A stretch of DNA of 64,000 nucleotides from Nesterenkonia sphaerica (GCF_005771565.1 NZ_VAWA01000008.1:62001-126000); one strand, 5' to 3'. Positions 42,971-52,453 are shown, counted from the first letter of the stretch. Made by a program: numbers and translations. The notes: generated from the letters alone by a model not told the origin.

Positions 42971-44533
42971 ATGCGCTGCCTGCCCGCTCCGGCAAAACGA
43001 AAGTCGGTAATGGTCGATATGGAAACAGCTACTGGATGGCCCAAGACGAAGCGCATCGTTGTAGTTGCGATGAAACCGCAGATTCGCGGACGCATACGCA
43101 GAAACATCATGACGTTTCTCGAACTCGGGGCTGAGGTCGTCATCGTCAATTCCACGCCCCGGGATGACTTCCTGGTCGGCCTGCAGCATCCGAATCTTTC
43201 GGTACATTTCCTCGACCCACAGTCCTTGGCCGTGAGATACAACAGTTGGGTTTCTGCACAGAATCAGAAACGGCAAGCTCGCTGGGACGCTTCGAAGACG
43301 ACGGCTTACAAGGGATCAGCCCCCGTGCAGGGAGCCCCTCGGCCGGTCCGCTCAGAACTGCCTGACGACACAGGCGGTCGCCTCAAACGCACCTCACAGG
43401 AAACCTCACGCTGGAGGCGTGCTCTTCGACGTCAACGGAATCGCGCTCAAAAGTGGGGGGTACGCCAGGCTCGTACCTTTCGGAAGTATCGCAATCAACG
43501 AATACGCGCGGTGGTGCGCCCACTTCACCGGGTCAACCGATTCCTCGAGTTCTGGCTGTTATCGGCTAAATACATCCGTGGATTGGCACCCGATCTCGTG
43601 GTCAGCTCGGACCTCCCAGGTCTTGTGGGCGCCAATGTGGCCGCACGGCACCTGCACCGTCCGCATCTGCACGACTGCCACGAACTCTACCTCGAGAGCA
43701 CCTCCTTCAAAACGTACGAGAAATGTCTTCTACGGCCCATCGAGTCATGGTTCATGCGACGCGCTGATAGCGTCGTCGTCGTCAATCGGACAATTCGGGA
43801 TGTGTACCAGCAGCGTTATAGCGTACAAGGTACCGTGCTCAGGAATTGCGGAGCTGCAGTTCCCCAGTCGGTCCTGGAAAACCCCATGGACCTCCACGAC
43901 ATGCTAGGCATCCCACCCGAGGCTTCAATTGTTCTTTACCAAGGCGGCCTTGCCGAGGGGCGCGGCCTCGAAGTGCTAGTCGCCGCCACATCAGAGTTTC
44001 CCGTGGGGATACACACGGTGCTGGTGGGGAGCGGTCGAGAACGCGAGTCTCTCGAGCGCCAAGTCTCTGAGCTTGGTGTCGAAGACCGCGTGCACTTCAT
44101 CCCGGCGGTGCTACCCCATGAGTTGCCTGCGTACACTGCGGCAGCCACCCTTGGGGTTATTCCCTACCAGCCTGTGTCAGCAAATAATGCTATGGCACTG
44201 CCCAACAAGGTCTTCGAATACACCGGCGCCGGCATTCCATTCGTCGCCTCAGATCTGCCGGAGCTGCGTCGTATTGCAGAAGAGGCCGGTTGCGCAGCAG
44301 TTTACGATCCCTTTAATCCGAGGGAACTAGCGCAGACTATCACCGACGTCCTTGGCCGGGACAAGTACGCGACGTACAGGAGCGCGGCAGTGAGCTTCGG
44401 CCAGCGCAACACCTGGGAGAATGAAAAACTGATCCTTATCTCAGAGGCTGAGCGACTCGCGGGCAGCTTCGCCACCGCAGCTTTCCACGATTCGAGCGCG
44501 AGCACCGGTGGTGTCCACTCAGCTGACACATAA
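42971..44533 (+). CDS. glycosyltransferase family 4
   Basis: About 520 aa. Possible starts are ATG 42971 (AGGTGG upstream) and ATG 43010; the frame also runs back into wbpI. N-terminal GT-B half: RIVVVAMKPQIRGRIRRNIM, then a basic insertion of ~80 residues rich in Arg and Lys (~95-185), then LLSAKYIRGLAPDLVVSSDL and HLHDCHELYLES. C-terminal half: IVLYQGGLAEGRGLEVLVAA, LVGSGRERESLERQVSELGV, GVIPYQPVSANNAMALPNKV followed by FEYTGAGIPFVASDLPEL. The basic insertion may bind membrane phospholipid or the anionic polymer; that is inference. Confidence 0.85.
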   Translation: MRCLPAPAKRKSVMVDMETATGWPKTKRIVVVAMKPQIRGRIRRNIMTFLELGAEVVIVNSTPRDDFLVGLQHPNLSVHFLDPQSLAVRYNSWVSAQNQKRQARWDASKTTAYKGSAPVQGAPRPVRSELPDDTGGRLKRTSQETSRWRRALRRQRNRAQKWGVRQARTFRKYRNQRIRAVVRPLHRVNRFLEFWLLSAKYIRGLAPDLVVSSDLPGLVGANVAARHLHRPHLHDCHELYLESTSFKTYEKCLLRPIESWFMRRADSVVVVNRTIRDVYQQRYSVQGTVLRNCGAAVPQSVLENPMDLHDMLGIPPEASIVLYQGGLAEGRGLEVLVAATSEFPVGIHTVLVGSGRERESLERQVSELGVEDRVHFIPAVLPHELPAYTAAATLGVIPYQPVSANNAMALPNKVFEYTGAGIPFVASDLPELRRIAEEAGCAAVYDPFNPRELAQTITDVLGRDKYATYRSAAVSFGQRNTWENEKLILISEAERLAGSFATAAFHDSSASTGGVHSADT

Positions 44534-44617
44534 CCCCATAGTGGGTCTCTCGGCGTGACAGAAGTAGGATGGTCGCAGCGGTTCCCTCGGGTAGCCGCTA
44601 CGACCAGGCCCCGGACC

Positions 44618-44624
44618 AGGAGGG
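44618..44624 (+). promoter_or_regulatory. ribosome binding site AGGAGGG before a non-canonical start
   Basis: A near-perfect Shine-Dalgarno sequence ends 6 bases before GTC 44631 and 9 before ATC 44634. No ATG, GTG or TTG is in frame between the upstream TAG stop and ATG 44829. The site shows where translation should begin. Confidence 0.8.
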
Positions 44625-44630
44625 AACAGC

Positions 44631-45893
44631 GTCATCCGTATCGCTGCCGTAGTTCACAACGCTGTCGAGCACGATGCACGAGTCCTGAAGGGCGCGGCAT
44701 CACTCAAGGCCCGGGGACATGATGTTCGCCTCTTCGGGCTGTCCGCCGAAAAGACGCAAGACTTCAGACTATCTAACGGTGTCCCGGTTCACCTTCAGCA
44801 TAGAGATCTTTCTGGCGCCAAGGCGCGCATGGAGCATGAGGGTTTACCCAAGGGCCGCGAGAGCGCAATCTGGACGTCATTCCGTATCCAGGGGGAAACA
44901 GTCTTCCAATGTGTCAAATCCACCTTTGAGCCGGATGTTGTTCACATCCACGATCATGTGGCATTTTCCGCGGCCGCGAAGTACAAAGAAGCCTTCGATT
45001 GCCCGATTATTTGGGATGCTCACGAGATATACGAAGACCTCGCAAGCATCGAAGAGGTCCGAGCCGCTGTGAACTCCCGCATCATCAGGGAGAACGTTCC
45101 CTATGCCGATGGCTTCATTACGCTCAATCAGAGTATCGCCGACTTCTACCGGAACAAGTATCCGGAGCTTCCCCCTGCAAAGCTACTTCCAAACGCCGTT
45201 GAGGCGGCCGCGAGAGCACATTATGATGGCCGGTTGCACGACACGGCAGGCCTAGTTAGAGACCAGAAGATTCTGCTTTTCCAAGGCGGATACTCCCCCC
45301 ATCGTGGAATACCTGCGTTGTTGGACGCTTCGAGGTGGCTCGACGAAAAGTGGACGTTAGTCTTCATGGGGTGGGGCAAGCTCGCGGACAACATCCGCGA
45401 ACACGTCGATGCTCCATCTGATCGACCCGATGGCCGCCACCGTGTGGCAATGGTGCCCAGCGCACCACATAATGAGCTCCTTAATTGGACGGCGGGAGCA
45501 GCTCTCGGCGCAATTCCCTACGAGAACACTGGACTGAACCACCTCTATTGTTCTCCGAACAAGCTCTGGGAATACCCAGCTGCCGGGGTGCCGATTTTGG
45601 CAAGCGATATGCTTGAGATGAAGAAAACGATTGAAAAATATGACATTGGCGTGACGGTCAACCGCGCTCTCGTGCCCCGTGATATTGCGATGGCTGTAAA
45701 TGCTCTCTCTGATGTCGATCTCCAGCGAATGCGGCGTCACTGTGACACCTTCAGCGCAGCGGAAAGTTGGCAGAATTATGAAGAATGCCTGATAAGGCTC
45801 CACACCGAGCTGGTAGAAAAATCTTCAGCCAAACAGCGCTCGATTCTCGAACGGCTGCAACATCGTTTGACCAGAATTTTTCGAGGGGCCTGA
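44631..45893 (+). CDS. glycosyltransferase family 4 lacking a canonical start codon
   Basis: 420 aa if read from GTC 44631. In-frame sequence upstream of the first ATG (44829) is clearly coding: IRIAAVVHNAVEHDARVLKG, then ASLKARGHDVRLFGLSAEKT, the standard N-terminal Rossmann half of a GT4. Starting at 44829 would remove ~65 essential residues. The later part has VVHIHDHVAFSAAAKYKEAF, IIWDAHEIYEDLASIEEVRA, ILLFQGGYSPHRGIPALLDA, GAIPYENTGLNHLYCSPNKL followed by WEYPAAGVPILASDMLEM. Either a rare GUC/AUC start, a GTG-to-GTC mutation that lowers or kills expression, or a base error. Confidence 0.82.
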   Translation, partial: VIRIAAVVHNAVEHDARVLKGAASLKARGHDVRLFGLSAEKTQDFRLSNGVPVHLQHRDLSGAKARMEHEGLPKGRESAIWTSFRIQGETVFQCVKSTFEPDVVHIHDHVAFSAAAKYKEAFDCPIIWDAHEIYEDLASIEEVRAAVNSRIIRENVPYADGFITLNQSIADFYRNKYPELPPAKLLPNAVEAAARAHYDGRLHDTAGLVRDQKILLFQGGYSPHRGIPALLDASRWLDEKWTLVFMGWGKLADNIREHVDAPSDRPDGRHRVAMVPSAPHNELLNWTAGAALGAIPYENTGLNHLYCSPNKLWEYPAAGVPILASDMLEMKKTIEKYDIGVTVNRALVPRDIAMAVNALSDVDLQRMRRHCDTFSAAESWQNYEECLIRLHTELVEKSSAKQRSILERLQHRLTRIFRGA

Positions 45894-46296
45894 CGCAAAT
45901 GTCAACAAACAACTCGATTTCGGCTTGGCTATGGACTCGTAAGCACTCATCGGCGCCAGAAAACAGCGCGCCGTACCACTCCAATCTGAGCAGAAATTGT
46001 TGAGTCAGGAAAGTGCCCAAGAAACGCATCTTCACGGTATCGCGCGCAGGGCGCGGCTATCCTGACGGAAGATTCGATCGGGAACCGTCCTTAACGAATT
46101 GTATTGCGGAGGAGGTTGGCTTTCGCGATGCCGCCAAAGCTACCGCATTATCGATTTGGGCATGCGGCTACGGTGTATGTACCGCTAGAGGGCCAATAGC
46201 TTGTGGATAAAACTCGCGGAACGACTAAGAAAAAGTCGAGATCTCGGTCGATAATGGGTCTAGACGACACACTCAAAGAAAGATGGAGTATAGGAC
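45894..46296. other. 403-base intergenic region
   Basis: Lower GC than its surroundings with no convincing gene; short open frames have poor codon character. It holds a perfect 10-base palindrome CGAGATCTCG (46237-46246) and a GATAAT box (46250-46255) before the next gene, which together could be an operator-promoter. Confidence 0.5.
46250..46255 (+). promoter_or_regulatory. candidate -10 box GATAAT
   Basis: About 40 bases upstream of GTG 46297, preceded at 3 bases by the palindrome CGAGATCTCG. No clear -35 element. Confidence 0.3.
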
Positions 46297-47625
46297 GTGA
46301 CGAGCGTGAACTCAGAATACATCACTAATGAAGCGGAAGTCGGCTTCCCCCCACTGCAATCATCGCGCCGGGCCGTGTGGGCCTATTACAGAATCGAGTT
46401 TCTTCCAGACGGTTATCCGGGTCGAAGGACTCAAGACGAGCTCTTTGCTCACCCACTTTACGGGCCGTATGTGATCGCAGATTACGTGCACCAGTTTCGG
46501 ATGACCAAAAAGCAGGCCTACCTGGACGCTGCCTGCAAGGTGGCCGATGCTGCCTTGGCACACATGACATCCGTGGGTGAAGGTCTGGCGTTCATCTACA
46601 GCCAGGAGAAGACGAAAGTGTCCCGGAAGAAGGGCTCCTGGTACAGCGGACTGACTCAGGCCCGTTACGTCGATGTTTTTAACAAGCTCTTGGCCTTGCC
46701 GGGTACGGAAAGGTTCCAGGGGCCACTCTCGGGCATCCTGTCGAGCCTGGAGGTGCCCGTTGGGGAAGGCGGCGTCGCGGGGGCCGCCGATAACGGTGGT
46801 CTCATCATCGAGGAATATCCTTCACTCGCCCCAGATTGCACGCTTAACGGGTGGACGACCGCCACCTGCATCCTCCGTGATTACGCAAAAGCTAACAACG
46901 ATGAGCAAGCTTGGAACCTTTTCGACCGCTCAGTGCGCGGGCTGGAGGCACTCGTCCCGATTTACGACGTCCCTGAGTACGCTACTTCCCGATACAAATT
47001 GAAGGGGCCAGCAGCGGTCCGTCTGCAGCCCGAGAGCACCGAATTGACCGTTAAGTCCGTTCAGGTGGACATACCTGGCGCAGGAACGTTCGACGCTAAC
47101 TCCGATCTGGATCCGGGTGGGGCTGCGCTTCCGAAGGGTCCGCGGCGCATCAAAATAGGACAGAAACAGTCCTTCACAGTCGAACTAAGCCGACGAACTT
47201 TCCCAAAGCCCAACACTGTTTTGTTTGCAGTTGAAGCAGCGGAAAATGGATCAGTAAGAGCATCTATTGGGGATAATACTTACGACCCGATGACAAGCCT
47301 GGTAGTTCCCAAGTTTGAAAACGACTTAGGTACCTTTGAGGTACATCAGGGAACTAATTTTATTGAGGTACCCGTACCCTGGGTCGAAGCGGAGCTCATC
47401 GCGTACCCGACGAACTTTGGCAAGGCAATCGCGGGTCGTCAGTTCAACCAGTACCACTGGATTCATGTCGATACGCTCTCAAAGATCGTCGACGAGACCG
47501 ATAGCGACCTGTTGCGGTACTACCGTGACCGGTGGGAGAGGTTCCCCAAAAAGTGGCGAGCCATCTCGGAGTATCAGGATGAGCGAATCACCCTTGACCG
47601 GTTCGACGCGACGTTGCATAAGTAG
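46297..47625 (+). CDS. D-glucuronyl C5-epimerase-like protein
   Basis: 442 aa from GTG 46297 (GGAG eight bases or so upstream). The (alpha/alpha)-barrel part shows the C5-epimerase C-terminal motifs: AHPLYGPYVIADYVHQF, KGSWYSGLTQARYVDVFNKL (substrate-cleft Tyr), GGLIIEEYP and CTLNGWTTATCILRDY. A beta-rich section (~240-370) follows and a short helical end. C5-epimerases flip uronate residues within a polymer (GlcA to IdoA in heparan and heparosan). With no signal peptide it would act in the cytoplasm on a growing uronate chain. Specificity unknown. The gene overlaps the convergent gene by 38 bases. Confidence 0.72.
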   Translation: MTSVNSEYITNEAEVGFPPLQSSRRAVWAYYRIEFLPDGYPGRRTQDELFAHPLYGPYVIADYVHQFRMTKKQAYLDAACKVADAALAHMTSVGEGLAFIYSQEKTKVSRKKGSWYSGLTQARYVDVFNKLLALPGTERFQGPLSGILSSLEVPVGEGGVAGAADNGGLIIEEYPSLAPDCTLNGWTTATCILRDYAKANNDEQAWNLFDRSVRGLEALVPIYDVPEYATSRYKLKGPAAVRLQPESTELTVKSVQVDIPGAGTFDANSDLDPGGAALPKGPRRIKIGQKQSFTVELSRRTFPKPNTVLFAVEAAENGSVRASIGDNTYDPMTSLVVPKFENDLGTFEVHQGTNFIEVPVPWVEAELIAYPTNFGKAIAGRQFNQYHWIHVDTLSKIVDETDSDLLRYYRDRWERFPKKWRAISEYQDERITLDRFDATLHK

Positions 47626-49093
47626 GGAGGCCCACATTCAAAGCTAGAATCTCTGCAGCAGAGAGAACCGTAGCGCCGAAAGCAGCCGTAGGAGGATGGC
47701 GGTACGCCATTGCATTTATGCGTCGCTTGATGCTCGGATCCCACGGAGCCAGTGTCGCCCAAGCTCCGGAATAGGTGTCCGTGCGTCCAAGCCGGGGGGC
47801 ATTTATCCCGTCTCCTGGAAGCCACCGCAGAGTGGCGGCGCTCTTAATTCTAAGCATGAAGTGGCGACGGAAAGACAAAGCGACCGAACTCAGAACGGCA
47901 TCGGGGATCAATTTGTCGCCGATGTGCTTCCATTCCGAAAGGGCACGCACGCGCGTAGTAGCGTGCGAGCTATCCTCCGCCCGGGGAACAGCCGCAACTC
48001 TGCGTTCGGATACTGGTTTTTCCCTCACCACTCCAGAGAATACTTCGCTGTCGACCGGATAGTAGTACCATGGGTGCGGCAGCGAACCCGAATCGTATGC
48101 TTCGATTTCTCTAAGGAACCTCCGAGTAAGCGAAATCCCAAAACTTAGAAAACCCGGATCACTCCGCCGGTGTCCCAATGTCATGAACGCCGATGCGGCG
48201 TCAACGACATGATTGTGCGGAAGGTCGAGGCCGAGCCTCCGTCCGGGAAAATCTGGGGGTGTAACATACCACGGCTGACCTGCGCGTGTGCGGATTTCTG
48301 GGTCGTGGAACAGCAGGGCCTTTTCCGCAACTGTCACCAGCTCTCCGGGAGTAATCTCGGGGTCGACCGCCTGCACGCCTGCGCATTCGAGCGCCTCGGC
48401 GGCACATACCAAGGCGTGAGCGATCTTGCCTGTATGGATTAGGTGAGGGGCAAACTGCTTATTGAGGGACAACCTTCCAGCAGACAATGAGGTCAGGTCG
48501 AGGGGCTCGGGGAGCCCCCGTAGGAGCACAGCGAACGAAGCACTCAGCTGGGACAGAACATCAGGCAGGTAGTTTCGGTGCCCAGGGACTAACGATGACT
48601 CTGGCGAAGACCATCTCCGGCCCCCCGCACGGGCTGCCCGGATGATCGCCGTGGTCGCGCTGGGGCGCTCGATAGTGATGCTGTCTGCGACAGCTTGCAG
48701 ACAAATCGTCGTGCTGCCAAACTTCCCTACAGTTGCAGTACCCGCAGTGTACCTGGAGCCAGCAGACCAGACAGGTCCGCTCTCCCCGCGCCAGTTAGTA
48801 AAACCAAGTTTGTCATCCGTACGTTCGGCCACATGCTTCGCCCACGTAACGGCCTGCCGAAGATGCAGCGGGTCACTAGTCACTCGCCAGGCTAAACACG
48901 CTGCACGGATGAGCAAGGAGACATCCCATGCGAAATGTCCATCCTCGTTGGATCGGTACGCGCGATCGTGTTCAATCATCTCACCCATGACGTGGAGCCC
49001 TCGGCAAGTAATTTTGGCGTAGGCCTCTCGGACGTCGGCGCTCCTCGGACTGCCCGGACCAGTCACGTCAAAAGGTACGGAGTCGTGGTCCAT
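47588..49093 (-). CDS. uncharacterised (alpha/alpha)-toroid-like protein
   Basis: 501 aa; AGGAGA seven bases before ATG 49093. Rich in Trp, His and Tyr, with repeated helix pairs of a six-hairpin barrel (FAWDVSLLIRAACLAWRVTS, LIHTGKIAHALVCAAEALEC, HNHVVDAASAFMTLGH) and a probable active-site strip (GSLPHPWYYYPVD). It could be a glycan lyase, hydrolase or a second epimerase-like protein; I cannot name the family. No signal peptide. It overlaps the C5-epimerase-like gene tail-to-tail, which with the shared fold suggests work on the same polymer. Confidence 0.55.
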   Translation of the reverse strand: MDHDSVPFDVTGPGSPRSADVREAYAKITCRGLHVMGEMIEHDRAYRSNEDGHFAWDVSLLIRAACLAWRVTSDPLHLRQAVTWAKHVAERTDDKLGFTNWRGESGPVWSAGSRYTAGTATVGKFGSTTICLQAVADSITIERPSATTAIIRAARAGGRRWSSPESSLVPGHRNYLPDVLSQLSASFAVLLRGLPEPLDLTSLSAGRLSLNKQFAPHLIHTGKIAHALVCAAEALECAGVQAVDPEITPGELVTVAEKALLFHDPEIRTRAGQPWYVTPPDFPGRRLGLDLPHNHVVDAASAFMTLGHRRSDPGFLSFGISLTRRFLREIEAYDSGSLPHPWYYYPVDSEVFSGVVREKPVSERRVAAVPRAEDSSHATTRVRALSEWKHIGDKLIPDAVLSSVALSFRRHFMLRIKSAATLRWLPGDGINAPRLGRTDTYSGAWATLAPWDPSIKRRINAMAYRHPPTAAFGATVLSAAEILALNVGLPTYATSRRTGQG

Positions 49094-49188
49094 GAGTATC
49101 TCTCCTATGGCGGCACTCGGCCCCTATTAATGCAACGAACTTGTTGAGCCTACCGTGCTGTCCTCTGCTGAATGACGCATGTCACCTT

Positions 49189-50259
49189 TCAACGACGTGT
49201 ACTGATCACGGCGTCAGTGCCGTCGGCATGAATGACGAATGGTGTTCCAGCGAGGCTTTGAACTTGAACGACCAAGACCACTGCGTCAGCGGAGTCTGAG
49301 ACCCGCTGTGCCATATCGCCCTGCCGCAGCGTCCACGGCACATGGTGGGTGTTGTAGTCGACCGCGAGGGTCTCGTCCCAGTACTTGGTGGTGCCCGTGA
49401 CCTCCCCGTCGGCGTTCAGCCAGCGTGCAATGACCCGAATCCGCACGGTGGATGACTCACGACCGGTCATCGATTCCAGGCAAAGGTTCTCTCCCGTTCC
49501 GCCATCCCGAGACCCTCCGACGACGGTACAGGAAGTCAGGCGGACGGTTGTGCTCATGCTATCCAGGACGGCGGGATCATCGACTTTCAAGCTCAAGACG
49601 TATTCGGCCTGTCCTGTCTGTACTAAAGTGGCATCGTCGAGTCGATCTAGGGCCAAGAGGTGCTCCCCGTCGGGGGATTCGCTTCGAAGGTCTGCCTGGA
49701 CTGCAAGTGATGTTAGTCCGTCTTCGGTACTCTCGATAAATGGGGCCGAAGCCAGCAACGCGCATTTGAGTGCTTTTTCGGTGGGCGCAGTCAGCGCCTG
49801 GCCCGAGACATTGCCGCCATGTGCAAGAAAGACGTTAGTGCTCAGTTTGCCGTCTGACTGCATTTCGGCGCGTCCGTCGTCATCGTGGCACTCAATGCGG
49901 AAGGCGACCATCGCTGCCCGTGGCGCCGCCGCAGCCAGAGACTCGACATTAACGTCGTAAGGCAGCAGAACAGCCCCACTTGTGCCCGCCGGGATGTCCA
50001 CCTTCGCGACTATGACGTCTTGACTGCCGAACTCAACCTCCGTGGTGAGCGCTGAAGTGTCCGAGGCGTCTGCGTCACGCCCGTCACCCTCACGCTGTTC
50101 CGTGTCGTCTAGGCCTGGACTGGTCGTCGCGAGAGTAATCACGACCGTAAGGACGACAAGGGCGAGTGCAGATCCTACCAAAGTTAGCCAGAAAAGAGCT
50201 CCGAATTTGCCGTTGCCGGTGGGGGGATCAGCGACAGGAGCCGTGTGACGGTCAGCCAC
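49189..50259 (-). CDS. membrane-anchored protein of unknown function
   Basis: 356 aa from GTG 50259 (VADRHTAPVADPPTGNGKFG), overlapping the end of the glycosyltransferase gene by 8 bases. A single membrane helix (~LFWLTLVGSALALVVLTVVI, residues 22-43) is followed by an acidic linker and ~290 beta-rich residues likely outside the cell. Two cysteines in LTSCTVVGGSRDG and NLCLES may form a disulphide. No enzymatic motif is seen. Translational overlap ties it to the GT4 gene, so it may assist polymer handling at the outer surface. Confidence 0.6.
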   Translation of the reverse strand: MADRHTAPVADPPTGNGKFGALFWLTLVGSALALVVLTVVITLATTSPGLDDTEQREGDGRDADASDTSALTTEVEFGSQDVIVAKVDIPAGTSGAVLLPYDVNVESLAAAAPRAAMVAFRIECHDDDGRAEMQSDGKLSTNVFLAHGGNVSGQALTAPTEKALKCALLASAPFIESTEDGLTSLAVQADLRSESPDGEHLLALDRLDDATLVQTGQAEYVLSLKVDDPAVLDSMSTTVRLTSCTVVGGSRDGGTGENLCLESMTGRESSTVRIRVIARWLNADGEVTGTTKYWDETLAVDYNTHHVPWTLRQGDMAQRVSDSADAVVLVVQVQSLAGTPFVIHADGTDAVISTRR

Positions 50260-52453
50260 GGGCGCGCGCACTTTCTGCCAGCACTTCGGCCTGCAGCTCC
50301 CGATAGAGCTTGGCATATGCCAGGACGTTCGCATCCCAAGACCGTTCGCGGCGCACCCACTCAGCTCCCTGCCGACCGAGCCGTTCGCGGAGCTCTTCGT
50401 CGTGGACCAGCTCTGACAGCACATTCGCAAGCGCACCAGAGTCATCTGCTGGAAAAAGCCGACCAGCCCCGCCGGAGTCTCGGGCAATCTCCGCCAGCGC
50501 CTCAACATCGGACATCACAACGGGCCGTCCCGTGGAAAAAGCCTCAAAGGGTTTTAGTGGCGTGACCAATTCGGTCACCCGCGTCCGGCGACGAGGCACT
50601 ACGAAGACATCGATTGCGTGGTAGTACTCAATTACCTCTTCGTGGGGCACCTTGTCGGTAAAGATGACGTCGTGCAACCCCTCCCGCGCTGCATAGCGTT
50701 TCAACTCCTCGAGGTGTCTGCCTCCTCCCACCAGCAGCAGCCGAACGTTCGGCGTGACATCACGGAGTTGCCGGTAGGCCGATATCAATACCTCGATACC
50801 CTCATACTCCACCATGGAACTGATGTACCCGAGGACGACGTCGCCGGGAGCCAACCCAAGGTCAGCACGAAACCCCGCAGAACGAGGCTGGAGAGGGAAA
50901 TCGGCGGGGTCTACAGCGTTTCGCGCCAGATACACGTGATCTGCTCGCACAGCACCATCAGGGCTTTGCTCAAGGATCGAATCCTTCATCGTCTGCGCCA
51001 GGGTCACATTGCGATCCGCCCGCTCCCGCACCCGGCCCTCAATGTATCGGCGTCCGAGATAAAGGTGTGGATAACCGTAGGTTCGGGAGATCAGCTCAGG
51101 ATCACCCCACTCGTTGGATTGCCCGATCCGTGATAACCATGTCTCTTCCCAGAATCCGCGGGTCTCGTACACGACTGGTATCCCGACGGCTTCTCCCACG
51201 TGAGTAGCCAGTACACCATTTATGAAGTCGGAATGCGCGTGAATGACGCTGGGCCGTACTTGCTGAACGAGGGCGTAGAGCTCTGCGGCATTGCGGCGCA
51301 GCCATGCTTTTCGGCTGGTCTGGTTAGCCGGCAGTCCACCGAATTGCACCACTGGAGTGCCGTCAACGTCCCCGCGTGTGGTCTTTTCAAGTCCCTCACC
51401 GTGATTACCTGCGGTCTGAACCGCCACCACTGAGTCGATTCCTTGGCGACGAAGCGCATCCACTGTGTACTTGGTGCGAAGGGTGTACCCTGTTTGCGTT
51501 TCCGGATAGGACTTCCCGACCATGTGAAGCACGGGCCCCGCCGGGTCGTGAAAGGCCGTGCGGGGAAAATTATCGAGAAGGTCCCACGGATCGTTGTGGA
51601 ACTGGCATTCATAGGTCAGTTGTTCCACGGTCTGCCGATCTGCGTCATCGTTCTTCCGCCGCGAGACTTCGCGCATGGAACAGAGAGCAAAGCGGATGTA
51701 ACCAGTGCGCCGCGCATGGTAGAAGATCTTTTTAAGTTCTCCGATCCTGAGGCGCGAGTATAGGTCAAAGGCGTCGACCACAGCTTGGGCTTCCAACAAG
51801 TGACCCCCGGCTATCAGCGCACTGGCCACAGTGGGGGCTTCCGCCTCCTTAAGCACTACCCGCAGTGGAATCCGATCGTACAACGTTCGCCGGAGACTCA
51901 TGAGCACACCGATGTCTTGCGCGTTGGGTAGACCGGAATTCGCGCGCTCTGCCGGGACGGCCCCCTGGAGACGGAACCCAGTCTCATAATCGGAGGTACC
52001 TGACAAGGGGCTAAATTCCAGATTCTTTACGGTCGCGGAACCCACCCCAGCGGTGCGCACCGAGAGGACCAGAGAGCGGGTATGCGGGTCGGTCACAAGA
52101 ACTCCACGTTTCTTGTTATCTACCGCCCAGCGAGCTACCCGCTGACCCAGCTTGTCGAATTCATGGATCACCAATTGAGCAGCCGCTCCGCCCGTTGTTA
52201 CCGCGTTCAGCCATGCGCTGTAGGCGCTTCCCGGGTCCACGGCGATGCCCTTGCCCTGCCTCAAGCGCTTCAAATCCTGCGGGGTGGCTTGGAGGGTCAG
52301 ATGCCGGGGAGCTTCAGTGGGCTTCCTGATGCGCAGGTGACCGCTATCGCTGACACCCATCTCGACATCACTGTTAGAGCCTAGGTGCCATCTGTTGACC
52401 CAGGTCGGGGCTCCAACGAAGCCCGGCACCGGGAAACCAAGCCCATGGGACAT
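50252..52453 (-). CDS. glycosyltransferase family 4 with long N-terminal extension
   Basis: 733 aa from ATG 52453, chosen for AGGAGG four bases upstream. Residues ~1-150 look like a beta-sandwich (GHLRIRKPTEAPRHLTLQAT onward), ~165-300 are helical, and ~315-725 form a GT4 enzyme. GT4 landmarks are LHMVGKSYPETQTGYTLRTK, VIHAHSDFINGVLATHVGEA, VYETRGFWEETWLS, LARNAVDPADF, LLLVGGGRHLEELKRYA, VFVVPRRRTRVTELVTPLKP followed by FEAFSTGRPVVMSDVEAL. The appended beta-sandwich parallels the 30492 protein. It follows the NeuB-fusion gene by 32 bases. Confidence 0.83.
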   Translation of the reverse strand: MSHGLGFPVPGFVGAPTWVNRWHLGSNSDVEMGVSDSGHLRIRKPTEAPRHLTLQATPQDLKRLRQGKGIAVDPGSAYSAWLNAVTTGGAAAQLVIHEFDKLGQRVARWAVDNKKRGVLVTDPHTRSLVLSVRTAGVGSATVKNLEFSPLSGTSDYETGFRLQGAVPAERANSGLPNAQDIGVLMSLRRTLYDRIPLRVVLKEAEAPTVASALIAGGHLLEAQAVVDAFDLYSRLRIGELKKIFYHARRTGYIRFALCSMREVSRRKNDDADRQTVEQLTYECQFHNDPWDLLDNFPRTAFHDPAGPVLHMVGKSYPETQTGYTLRTKYTVDALRRQGIDSVVAVQTAGNHGEGLEKTTRGDVDGTPVVQFGGLPANQTSRKAWLRRNAAELYALVQQVRPSVIHAHSDFINGVLATHVGEAVGIPVVYETRGFWEETWLSRIGQSNEWGDPELISRTYGYPHLYLGRRYIEGRVRERADRNVTLAQTMKDSILEQSPDGAVRADHVYLARNAVDPADFPLQPRSAGFRADLGLAPGDVVLGYISSMVEYEGIEVLISAYRQLRDVTPNVRLLLVGGGRHLEELKRYAAREGLHDVIFTDKVPHEEVIEYYHAIDVFVVPRRRTRVTELVTPLKPFEAFSTGRPVVMSDVEALAEIARDSGGAGRLFPADDSGALANVLSELVHDEELRERLGRQGAEWVRRERSWDANVLAYAKLYRELQAEVLAESARARG

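Noticed and set aside
44829-45893. Short version of the GT4 gene starting at ATG 44829
   Set aside because: Clear GT4 N-terminal coding sequence continues in frame upstream to a perfect ribosome site at 44618.
46013-46210. 65-codon frame in the 45894-46296 gap
   Set aside because: Poor codon bias, no ribosome site, no recognisable sequence.
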